NCBI RefSeq assembly: GCF_020283565.1
Contig: NC_060063.1
Location: 26,404,777-26,468,776 of the forward strand
Length of the DNA stretch: 64,000 bases
Direction: 5' to 3'
DNA from: Trifolium pratense
Taxonomy: Eukaryota; Streptophyta; Magnoliopsida; Fabales; Fabaceae
Positions 11,324-21,149 of this stretch are shown here, piece after piece. Each line of letters opens with the position of its first letter. Positions within the stretch are counted from its first letter, which is position 1. The notes under the pieces are model-generated. The model searched no databases. It was not told the origin of the DNA and saw only the letters and a program-made list of their open reading frames with translations. The position numbers and the translations under genes were made by a program.

Positions 11324-13080
11324 AAGTGGGTAAAAAATTAGCCAAAAAGTGGATGTCACATTTCGAAAGGGTAAAATTCAAAAACCAATTGGGTTTGGGA
11401 ATGAGTGAATGAATGGAGAGAAAATAGAGAAAATAATATTTGGTCATTATTTAAGTATATATTTAAAAATTATTTAAAATCTATGTGTTATAATAATTTT
11501 CAAATTGTTATTCTCCTATTGTTTTTAGATTATAATTGCAATTTTCCACCAATTTTAAAGTTTTCGCGTTAAATTCATGTGTTCTAACTTAATTTTTTTT
11601 ATGTCGGTTATTTCCTAACGATTAGTATCCGAGATTTTTTGTTTAAGTCAGGGATCTTAGTATCTTTGTGGTTGCAACGTATTGTCTAATCTTTAACATT
11701 AAAAAAGAAGAGTGGTACCGTAAAATGTAGTTTTTGAAAGGTTCTATCTAGAAAGATTTGGTACTTAAGTGTGTTCATATTGACACCGCCTCGCCTCTCT
11801 TTCCTAAGAATTTCTCTTGTGTATTGTTTATAATATGGATACAAATGTAATAATAAGTTTTGTTGTGATGTTTATGCTAGAGAAATTGATGAAAGAATTA
11901 ATCTTGCCTCATTGAAAATTAAAGTCAAAGATGTGTTGATATAATTAGATGTTAATTAGTACACGATAATAGAAACATATACGTAGTTAAAGAGCTTTTG
12001 GGCAACACGAAAGTTGCACCATGAATTTTCAACTTTATTTTCGACATGTGAAAATTTTGAGTCGTTTAACTTCAAGTAAAATATATTCTTTATGACGGAG
12101 TATGAAAGTTCTTTTAAACTATGATTGTCAGTGAATGTTACTCCACGGTTGCCATTAGATAATTATAGTGATTTTTTCTTTAATTATGGAGTTTTCACGT
12201 GATATTATTTATTCTAACTATATTATTTGATTATCGAGTTTTTACGATATATTATTTTGTTCAAATATATTATTATATGATTGATTTATTGGATGCTGTT
12301 TTACTTGTCGGTAATAAACACATTATCAATATACATATTATATTATTGGAGGGGATCTTTTGACATCAATGTTAAATTAGGAGACTAAAACAACTTGATA
12401 TCAGAACTAACCCTGAACCGATGTTTAAAAGATTGTCTCGTGCATATCCACGGGCAAATAGGAAACGCAAGAGGGAAAGGAAGTGCGATTGCAAGTTGCC
12501 CATAGCCTAGGTGATGTCCTACTCTTCATCTTTAAGCACATGTACTCGTGAAGCTTTTACTATTACTAATAACATTAATGTTCTTATTATTGTGGTTGTT
12601 ATTATTATGCACCACTATATATACGAGATATATGCAATATTTGTAGTGGCATGGGATCTTCCAATGTAGCAGAAAAGATAGTAGAGCAACAAATGATTCA
12701 ATAAGAACAGCAATACTTGCAATTTGCAATACCCTCAAAGAAATTATTCAATAAATTAGTAAAACTTAAAAGAGTTAATACAAATGACTTAGATTGGTTC
12801 GGCTTTTATTCATGTACTTTTTTTAATTTTTTCTGTTTTTTTTGTTACCATGATGTTGGTACGAAGTTTTCACCGTCATTATCGATGATTAATCTCCGTC
12901 AGAAAACACGACCGATTTTTTTGGTACGCATGAACTGGGAATCAAACCCCTGACCACTGATACGATGTTGGTTGTATTTTTATTTTGTTAATCATTATAT
13001 ATTGTAGTATTGTTTTTCTAATTGTAACTAATTATGTACTCTTTTTTTTCTTAAAAAAAAAATATGTACTTGTTTTTATT
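11324..13080. other. Intergenic AT-rich DNA, no gene seen
   Basis: This is the upstream flank of the TRAIP-like gene. Small open frames (12532-12738, 12717-12953) have no family resemblance. GAACTGGGAATCAAACCCC near 12930 resembles a tRNA-derived B box seen in plant SINEs, but no full element can be drawn. Confidence 0.5.
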
Positions 13081-13084
13081 ACTC

Positions 13085-13495
13085 TATTCGGTAAAAATAA
13101 GTTGTAAGCTAGCTGATAGCTGAAAAGGTAGCTTATAGTCGAAATCTAGCTGATAACTAGTAGTTTATCGCTGAAAAACTAGTAAAATGAAATTAAAGTG
13201 TTTGACAAATTTAGTAGTTGTAAGTACAAAATGACATAAAAGTACATGGTTAGTAGGTAGTTATTTTATTTTAAAAAAATGAAGAAATAATAAATGAAAA
13301 TAAATAAGGGTAAAAATGGGATAAAGTGTAAAAAACTATAAGTTATAAGCTCATACACTACTTGAAATAGAATATCAAAAAACGCTATAAGTTAATTAGA
13401 TAAGCTTGTTACCAAACATATTTATTTTTATCAAACAAACTTATAAACTAGTCCAATAAACTACTTTGTGGAGTTACCAAACACACCATAATAAA
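13085..13495. mobile_element. hAT-like MITE, AGCTTATA-rich family
   Basis: The left end GGTAAAAATAAGTTGTAAGC and the right end GTGGAGTTACCAAACACACC bracket copies of AGCTGATA, GCTTATAG and TAAACTA motifs. Relatives occur at 39566-39917 and 63255-64000. Confidence 0.5.
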
Positions 13496-13625
13496 AGTGT
13501 AATTTGGATCAAACCCCTAGTCAAAATAAATAAGGGATAAACAATGTGGATTTTTCTCTCCTAATCAAAATTTTTCCACTAAATTGAGGATGAAACCCCT
13601 AATCACCTCTTAACACTTGCATCAA

Positions 13626-14257
13626 CTAGTCACCATGCTCGTGCGAACGCACAGTCAAAAATTGTAAATCAATTATATTATATCTATTTTGACTAATAAA
13701 CAAAGTAATTCATACGCGTATAAATCAAAAATATTTATTGTCTAATTTATTTTCACCAACTTACATAAATATGAAAGCACAAACAATCGTACAAATTGCG
13801 AAAAATTTCTCTATAAACGACATTTGAAGTGGTATTTGTAAGATTGTCGCTATCATCAACGATTAAAATCTTCAAACCATTTTGCGATGTGACTCTTGAC
13901 ACAACAACGTATAACTGACCATGCGAAAATACTGATTGCGGAAGATACACTCCAACATTTTTCAGTGACTGACCTTGACTCTTGTTAATAGTCATGGCAA
14001 ATGAAACAACGATAGGAAACTACCGACGTTTAAATTTGAAAGGGATTCTGACGTCAGATGGTGTTAAGAATAATCTGAGAATAAAAACTTTGTCGCCTAT
14101 ATTGCTTACTGATATTATCTTTCCTTCTATAATAAATTGTCTCATCTTTATAACAATCAATCGAGTTCCATTGCACAACCCATGAACTGGATCCATATTT
14201 CTCAATAACATAACATGAACTCCAACTTTCAATTTTAACACTTATGGAACCGTACAT
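13626..14257 (-). mobile_element. 3' end of a Helitron with PIF1-like helicase remnant
   Basis: On the minus strand, 14241-13753 encodes the C-terminal part of the Helitron helicase: VMLLRNMDPVHGLCNGTRL, then MTINKSQGQSLKNVGVYLPQ and LYVVVSRVTS (helicase motifs V and VI). One in-frame TAG (14020-14022) breaks it. About 125 bp further on is the expected terminus: a perfect hairpin GTGCG-TT-CGCAC (13652-13641), 11 bases, then CTAG (13629-13626) followed by T. The Rep domain and 5' end are absent, so the element is truncated. Confidence 0.85.
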
Positions 14258-15130
14258 GATCTATTGTAAATAGATATTTTTACTTTTTTTACGCAATTTT
14301 AATGCATTGATTATCATAATTCTTCTCTATCATTAATTTCTCTTTTTTAAGATGTCTCTTATTTTTAATCGTCTCTTATTATTTTTTTTTGTTGAGTAGA
14401 TTTTTTGTCAAGTTGTTCAGTGGTTAGAAAATTTCACCCTTAAAGTATATACAGTGGCGGATGTAGGTGTATGGTATTGGGGGCTTAAGCCCCCACAAGG
14501 AAACAAACTTTGTTTATCATAATACTCTTATATAAATTTTATTGTAAAAAAAATACTACAATATTTAATTTTAAGCCCCCATAATAAAATACTACAATAT
14601 TTATTTTAAGCCCCCATAAAATTAATTATCTCACTAACTAGAATTTATATATTTATCACAAATTTACTTTCCAATTTTTCATTACTTCTATTCCATTTTT
14701 CTAATTATTTTTGTATAGCTTCACTCTTCGGTCAAAACTTTCACACAGTCTCTTTTACCAAGTATAAGCAACACAAATCATTTTTTTAACTTCAGCATAT
14801 ATTAATATTGGTCTGTATCGTATCTCTCAACCATTATTTAAAGGTTACATTTTTTTACTTTTATTTTCTATTTCTTGTCAACGATCGCGAATTTTTAGAA
14901 ATAATTTTTTTTGGTGTTTTATAAAAAGAGTAATAGATATTTATTTAATTGCCAGAAAATTAATTCAAGTATCGTCTACTGATGACGGATCGTCACATTC
15001 TCTAATCCATGCCTATTTGAGTGACATTAGATGCATTTTAGTAGGTTTTAAGCAATAAATTCAAGAGAAATCTACTCGGAAGCAGGGTTACTTGTTCTGC
15101 AAGAAAAGCAGGATTTTAAGCAGGAAATAT
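14258..15130. other. Intergenic, repeat-derived, no gene seen
   Basis: There is a palindrome GGGGGCTTAAGCCCCC at 14479-14494 after CAGTGGCGGATGTAGGTGTA. Two further TTTTAAGCCCCCATAA copies follow near 14571 and 14602, with AATACTACAATATTTA duplicated between them. This looks like an eroded transposon; ends and class are unclear. Confidence 0.4.
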
Positions 15131-15138
15131 GATTTTCA

Positions 15139-15470
15139 CTACGATGTGGGCGTAGCCCATCACGCGCTGCGTGATGGAGATCTCAGAGAGCCAAGTTTTT
15201 CACCTTGATCACGCGCGGCGTGATGCCTATCACGCGCGGCGTGTAACTTCGATCAGAATTGGATTGCTCTCTGACTTGATCACGCACGGCGTAGCATCGA
15301 CCACGCGCGGCGTGAAGAAAGGGAATATAACTACGCCGGGGGCGTGGAGCTATCACGCGCTGCGTGAAGGTTGCAGAGTTGAAGATCAGAGACCTCAGAT
15401 TTGATCACGCGCCGCGTGAGACCGTTACACGCGCGGCGTAGTTGGAGGATTTGCAACCACGTGCGGCGTG
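15139..15470. repeat. Cluster of ten CACGCGCGGCGTG palindromes
   Basis: Copies of the near-palindrome CACGCG(C/T)(G/T)GCGTG or close variants begin at 15161, 15210, 15231, 15281, 15302, 15332, 15354, 15406, 15428 and 15458, with a looser CTACG...CGTAG pair at 15139-15155. Spacing is irregular (about 20-50 bp) and the sequence between is unique. The block is GC-rich in otherwise AT-rich DNA. Read in frame it gives repeated HARR/TRR peptides (15171-15404, 15401-15673), which I take as a by-product. Confidence 0.85.
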
Positions 15471-15800
15471 GTTGCGATTATTATATAAGGAAACTTCAAT
15501 TTCTGATGCAGGGGTTCGAATTTTCTGCTACAGTACACTTACATTCAGATTTTCTGAGCATTCTCTCCGTTGGATCCTGGATTTCACTGGATAGCTTCGA
15601 GCACATCAGCGACATGGATTCTCAAGCCATGAAGTTGAAGCTAGGAGGCGAACGAAGCAACATGAGGAGCTAGACTTCTCGTGGAGGTAGGATCTAGGAT
15701 AGCTTAGGATGTAGAGTAATCTAATGTAATATGCTATATTGTATGATTTCACTCTTGTAATAGTGTTCGTTTAATGCAAATCTATACTTAATGCCTTACG
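15471..15800 (+). other. Transcript-leader-like or LTR-like sequence after the palindrome cluster
   Basis: A TATA-like TTATATAAGG at 15480 follows the palindromes. Then comes a small frame ending MDSQAMKLKLGGERSNMRS and a T-rich stretch with TGTAATATGCTATATTGTA and TTGTAATAGTG, which resembles a polyadenylation region. It could be part of an undescribed retroelement LTR or leader. Confidence 0.3.
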
Positions 15801-17157
15801 ATTCTTCATTAGCGTTGTAATGGATATAGATTTAAGTCACGTATGAGAATATTGGTTTAATTTCTGAACTGAATTGCATTAAGCACTTGAGTGTTTCCGG
15901 TCGAGAGATTGAAACATAGAGTGTAGCGAACAATCAACGCGTTTTCAAATACTTCGTTGTAGGTAGCTTTCATCCGAGAGATCGGAGGAGTATCGACAAC
16001 GAATAGAGTGGATTTTGACAAGAGATTGCGATTCACCATAATGTTGATCCAGTAATGGCAGTTGTATATAAATGATATCTGATTTACGACAAAAAAAATA
16101 AAGTAATAATTTTTAACGTACAATGTACAAATGTGGTAAGTCATGAAACTCCACCTACTTGAACTAGCAGTATCGCATAAAATACTTTAATTTTTACATC
16201 GGATAAAAACACTTTTCACATTGATCGGTTTCAAAACTGATGTAAACGCAAGTGATCTAGTAAGTTGGAGACGTTTAATTAACATAAGTTATATCCCCAT
16301 TGTGAAAAGTGTATTTCATTGAGAGCTCAGTCACAGAAATGATTCATATTAAGTCGAATTAAAGTATTCCACCAAATAAAGATAGGTGAGTGAAAAACCA
16401 TTCAAAAGAAAATAACTACCATCATAACAATTCAGATAGAGTGAAAGTCGTGGTGGACACAGACTCTTAAATGACGTGACAATGTTAGGAGTTCTACATT
16501 GAGTAAATACAATTATTTAATATAGTACACTTTTTTATGGTCATATAATAGTCAAGTCATGAATCTCTTCCATCTATTATACTAATCTTTTGAGTTGAAT
16601 TGTTCATATGTGCTTAAATCCTAACAACAAGCTAATCAAATTTATTTAAATAATAACAAGTTGTTGAGTATATTATATTAGATTTCAAACTAATTAACAT
16701 ATTATAAATAAAATATTGTTGACTTTATATTAAAAAAATATCGTGGTCATAACAAACTAATAGCAATGGATGATTATAAATGGATTCAGTGAACTTTGTC
16801 CTAAAAAAAATGATCTTATGTTGTCGTGTCTATCTCTATCCCTACCTGCTGGCATGACATTATTTAATAATTTCCATGTTGTTTTGTCAGTATTAATAAC
16901 CGCGTACGGGTGTGTGTGTGTGTGGGGTGTGCCCCTCTCATTCTGAGGAACCAAAATTTCATCCACAACAAAACCTTGTTCTCACTCACCACTAACTACC
17001 CTTTGACATTTTCACAATGTCAACCAAATAACCAAAACTGTTTTTCATTATGGTCAAACTAAGATCAGAATAGTACACAGGTGCTAGTACAAAATTACAA
17101 GGTTGTTATACTCTCTATTCAATGAACACTTATTTGAAATAAAATGCAGATAAAGAA
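15801..17157. other. Intergenic, no gene seen
   Basis: No supported frame. A short (GT)n tract lies at 16911-16923. CATCGGATAAAAACACTTTT near 16198, with a loose inverted match near 16300 (TTGTGAAAAGTGTATTTC), hints at a degraded MITE. Confidence 0.4.
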
Positions 17158-17327
17158 TAATGCTAAAAACATACCTATACTCTCTATCACATTTTATTAG
17201 TTGAAATTCATGAGTACCATGAAATAACGTGAGACCTATATAAATTTTATGAGAGATCTATATGAATTTTAATTAATCAATAAAAAAATAGTGTATTGGA
17301 ATTATAGCATATTGCTACACTAGCACT
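17158..17327. mobile_element. Diverged hairpin MITE
   Basis: AATGCTAAAAACATACC at the left and GCACTCC at the right, with inverted TTTTATTAGTTGAAATTCAT / ATGAATTTTAATTAATCAAT arms, make it a diverged relative of the sharper element at 40081-40262. Confidence 0.5.
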
Positions 17328-17402
17328 CCTTCACGCATACAAAAATTACTACAAAGTAATCAAATAAATAGTAGACATTTTAATAATATTAGCTAACAAT
17401 AA

Positions 17403-18322
17403 GGGCCCGTTTGGTGCACAGGATAAGAGACAGGATATGATAACTATATCATATCTTGTCTCAATCCAGTGTTTGATGACACAACAGGATATGATAAGTT
17501 AATCCTGAAGTTTATCCTATCCTGTTTCTCTAGTTAAAATCCTTATCCTGAATTTGAGCTGGGTTACCAGCAGGATAGGATAAGAAAAAAAATCGTTGAT
17601 TTATTCTATAAAATATATTTTAAAATAAAAAATTGAAAATTAATAAAATAATTTGATAGTAAATTAATAATAAAATAATTAATTTTTAAATATATATGGG
17701 ATTTTCTCACAAGGGTAATTTTGTAATTTATATAATCTAAAAAATCAAAATTCTCCTAAAATTACAATATTTTAAATTAAAATAATTATTAAAAAATTGC
17801 AAAATAAGAATATTAATTTAAATTTAATAACAACTTAAATATAATTCTTTTGCAATGGTAGTTTTATTATTTACATATATCATATATTTATTTAGCTTAT
17901 CTAACATGTATAATTGAGTTATTTATTTGATCATGATTCATATAAAAAACTTAATTTATTTATTTTCTCATGATTTGTATTTAAAATTTAAAGTTATTTG
18001 ATTACTTTTTCTTTTTGTACAATTACTTATTTATATTTTTATTTATAAAATTCAAAGTATTACAATATAATTTTTAACAAATAACAATTGTTTTACGAGG
18101 GTAATTTTGTCATTTAAATATGTTATGTATCTTATCATATTGGTATGAACAAATATGTATTAAAAATATGATATAATAGTTATCATGTTTGTTATCCTGT
18201 GTGCACCAAACACATGATAGGATAACCGATGATAACTGTTATCCAGCTGATATCCTATCCTATCACTATCCTGTTGTATATCCTATCCTGTCACTATCCT
18301 ATCCTGCGCACCAAACGGGCCC
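17403..18322. mobile_element. PIF/Harbinger-like non-autonomous element, 920 bp
   Basis: Terminal inverted repeats GGGCCCGTTTGGTGCACAGG / inverted CCTGCGCACCAAACGGGCCC are flanked by TAA on both sides (17400-17402 and 18323-18325), as expected for this superfamily. Sub-terminal arms are made of many GGATAGGATA/TATCCTATCC units. The centre is very AT-rich and has no transposase frame. Confidence 0.75.
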
Positions 18323-18396
18323 TAAATGTTTAACTTGAGCTTGAGATAACTCATAAATAATTAGGGTCCTTTTTATAAGGGGGACAAATTTTAATA

Positions 18397-18537
18397 CTGG
18401 TCCTTTTTATAAGAGACAATTAATTTTTTAGATTTATTCAATAATTAGTGTATTTGTGTTATAATATAGACCAAATACATCAATTTTGCAATGAATCTAA
18501 AAAGTGAGTTGTTTCTTATAAAAAGGATTGGAGGATG
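18397..18537. mobile_element. Stowaway-like MITE
   Basis: TA|CTGGTCCTTTTTATAAGAGA at the left matches the inverted TTTCTTATAAAAAGGATTGG near the right end. A partial copy of the left end lies just before (18363). Confidence 0.55.
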
Positions 18538-18864
18538 TATCTAGTATATTTCGAGAGCAATCGATTAATTTGTTACAATAATCTCGGTCTCCAACCTCTT
18601 GGAGTCATGTGCAGTCGTCCATCTCAAACCGTGCTCAAGGCCGCCATTGTATATAAATATTTACTATATAAATTTATTTTAAAATTAATAAAACATGTGG
18701 TCTATTTGTCAAAAAAAAATGTGAACTAAAAATTCAAAGTTTACAAAAAAAAAAACAAAATTCCATAATAAAATTAAGAAAACGCTAAATAGTGTCCTTT
18801 AGGCACTAGTTAAGCTTATTAATAAGAAAATTCTATTTTAGAACTTGTATATTCAATACATTAA

Positions 18865-19190
18865 GGGCCCGTTTGATCTGCAAAATATAAATACTGGACA
18901 GAACAGTACAGGACAGTACAAGACAGAATAGCACGAGACAAACGTTTAAGGTATTGAACAAACTTTGTGTTGTACGATGTTTGGTGGACAAAAGGTTATT
19001 TTGGTATTTTAGACAACTTGTGCTGAGGACAAAAAGTTGTCTCGTGGTTCTGTGGGGACAAGAATTTCAAGTTTTGTCCTGTCCCTTGGCCCCCAGTTTG
19101 TCCAGTACCAAAAACAGTTTTAAAATCAAACACAGTACAACATGAGTTGTCCTGTTCAGTCCCTTATTTTTTAGCAGATCAAACGCACTC
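18865..19190. mobile_element. MITE with GGGCCCGTTTGATCTGC ends
   Basis: The left end GGGCCCGTTTGATCTGC and right end GCAGATCAAACGCACTC share a perfect 12-bp inner inverted repeat. ACAG/GGACAG motifs fill the arms. The outermost bases have diverged and no target duplication is certain. Confidence 0.6.
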
Positions 19191-19263
19191 ATACATGATT
19201 TGTGTTCAATTATACACAACATGAACATCGATCTTGAGACAAATAAATAAATAAAATAATGTA

Positions 19264-19522
19264 CTCATTCCGTCCCAAAATATAAGAACTCATTTGTCAA
19301 TGCACGTATGCTAATGCATAATTTTGATTACGAATATCTTTAATTCTCTATTAGTAAAAATTATAGAAATTTGATATTTTAAAAATATTTATCGAAACAA
19401 ATCAAACAAGATCTTATATGATTATATTTACATTTATAAACTTTTGAAAAAATACAGTCAAAATAAAACATATAAATAGTACATTCAGTTAAAATGAATC
19501 TTATAAAATGGGACAGAGGGAG
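19264..19522. mobile_element. Stowaway MITE, 259 bp
   Basis: CTCATTCCGTCCCAAAATAT and the inverted TAAAATGGGACAGAGGGAG ends are flanked by TA dinucleotides, the Tc1/mariner Stowaway signature. Confidence 0.8.
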
Positions 19523-19717
19523 TAGTAAGAGACATAGAGAAAATATATGATGTTAAACGAATGTTTTAACACTATATAATAGTTGAGATTAGCGTAGATC
19601 AAACAGTTCGACAAAAAAAAGGTAGGATATGATTGAAATCTCAAATTAGAATTATTAGTGTCTAAATTTTTTTTTATCAGTGATGGGTTTCAAAGTATAA
19701 GATTAAAATTATAAAAA

Positions 19718-20133
19718 CTAGCGGCAAGACAGACAGGAGCAGCACGTTTCGCACCCGTCTGTGTTTGTTATGTAAATTTATGTAAAAAAAAAAGGCATGT
19801 CTTATGTTATGGTGAGTTTGTTAATAAAAGATTTTAACTGCTGAAAAAAAGACATGTCTTATGTCATGGTGAGTTTGTTAATATAAAATTTTTGTTGATA
19901 AAAAAAAATCAAAGGTATTGTTGTTATTATGAAAACTCCATACCAAAAAATTTTGTATCCTCTTTATAGATAGTTATAAAAAAGATTTTTGCTGCTAAAA
20001 AAAGACATGCCTTATGTTATGGTGAGTTTGTTAATAAAAGATTTTAACTGCTGAAAAAATGTCAAAGGTATTGTCAGTATTATGAAAAGTTTACACCAAT
20101 TTTTTTTATATTATCTTTATATATAAGTATAGA
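19718..20133 (-). mobile_element. Complete non-autonomous Helitron, 416 bp
   Basis: On the minus strand it starts TCTATACTTATATATAAAG, the classic plant Helitron 5' end, after a host A. It ends CTGTCTTGCCGCTAG followed by a host T, so it sits in an AT dinucleotide. An imperfect stem (AGACGGG...CCTGTCT) precedes the CTAG. Inside are three copies of a 60-70 bp unit built on ACATG(T/C)CTTATGTTATGG (about 19793, 19853 and 20006). No coding capacity. Confidence 0.75.
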
Positions 20134-20140
20134 TGTATTA

Positions 20141-20470
20141 CGCCTTTCGGTTCTATATATAAGAAAAAAATTGTTTGTTAATTTATCGTACAATTAATGT
20201 ATTCAGACTATAATATAGTCTAAATATATTAGTTTTACAATAAATTTAAAAGGGTCATGCTAACCAGTTCTCCCGGGACACTAGTTAAGAACACCAAAAG
20301 AAATAATTTTTGCATTGAAAATAGCATTTTTTATACTTATAAAAAGTAAATTACACAATTTCCAATACATTCATACCTTATTTAGCTCCTTAACCAGTGC
20401 CCCAGGGGCACTAGTTAGCATTTTCCAATTTAAAAAACAATTTTTTTCTTATATATAAAATTGAAGGGAG
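20141..20470. mobile_element. Stowaway-like MITE split by another MITE
   Basis: The left end CGCCTTTCGGTTCTATATAT (after TA) pairs with the right end CTTATATATAAAATTGAAGG, then GAG (before TA). Removing the 175-bp insert and one 9-bp duplication leaves about 146 bp, a usual Stowaway size. Confidence 0.7.
20252..20426. mobile_element. MULE-type MITE nested in the Stowaway element
   Basis: Inverted ends (GGGTCATGCTAACCAGTTCT / inverted ACTAGTTAGCATTTTCC) enclose 175 bp. The same 9-bp duplication AATTTAAAA flanks both sides (20243-20251 and 20427-20435), which fits Mutator-like elements. Confidence 0.8.
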
Positions 20471-20586
20471 TATTTAAAATGCTTAAAGACTATTCCAAAC
20501 ACAATCGTCAGCATTTCCAAAAGATAACTAGCAAAACTCAAAGTCAAACAACATGTAATAAAAGGCAAGAGTGGATATAAATACTA

Positions 20587-20781
20587 CTCACTCCGTCCTA
20601 GAATAAATGACTTATTTTTTATTTTGTTTACTTTTCATATGATCTCCTTTGACTGTATTTTTCTACTAATATGTATATGCAAATATTAACATACGAGATG
20701 TTATTTGATTTGTCTCGATGAGTTTGTGCATAGTAAACGTGAAGGTGATCAACTAGATCATTTATTTTGAGACGAAGGGAG
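20587..20781. mobile_element. Stowaway MITE in the WRKY upstream region
   Basis: CTCACTCCGTCCTAGAATAA and the inverted CATTTATTTTGAGACGAAGG, then GAG, are flanked by TA. It carries a TTGACT W-box core at 20649-20654, about 500 bp upstream of the WRKY ATG. Confidence 0.8.
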
Positions 20782-20799
20782 TAAAATATAAGGTTTTTT

Positions 20800-20930
20800 T
20801 GTCTTAGATGAAATGGTAAATCCACTGAAAATAAACTCACATAATTGTGAGATACCGGGTTCGAACCCGAATCATGATTTTGACATTTTTTATCAGTTGA
20901 ACTAGGACTTATGAGGCAAATATAAGGCTT
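20800..20930. mobile_element. SINE-like fragment
   Basis: GATACCGGGTTCGAACCCGA at 20850 is a good tRNA B-box. It follows AAATGGTAAATCCACTGA and precedes a T-run and ATCAGTTGAACTAGG, the tail layout of legume SINE fragments. Confidence 0.5.
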
Positions 20931-21149
20931 TGTTTCCATAAAAGATTTATTTCTCTAATTTAGACTTTTATGAAAAAGTCCACGTTCTTTGTTTATATAT
21001 TATTGTCTTTTCCCATTTCTTGCATCTTCTTCTTATCAGTTATCACATCTCTCTTCAAAAAGTCAGCGCCTTCTTTTGTCCTTTTTCTCTCAGAACAACA
21101 AACAGTGACAGAACACAGAACAGACACTTGCAGACCGACCTTGTCTCTA

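Noticed and set aside
15139..15470. CRISPR-like array
   Set aside because: Repeats are 13 bp, irregularly spaced, variable and in a plant genome; not CRISPR.
15171..15673. Frames with HARR/TRR repeats
   Set aside because: The peptide repeats follow from the DNA palindromes; neither frame has other protein-like features.
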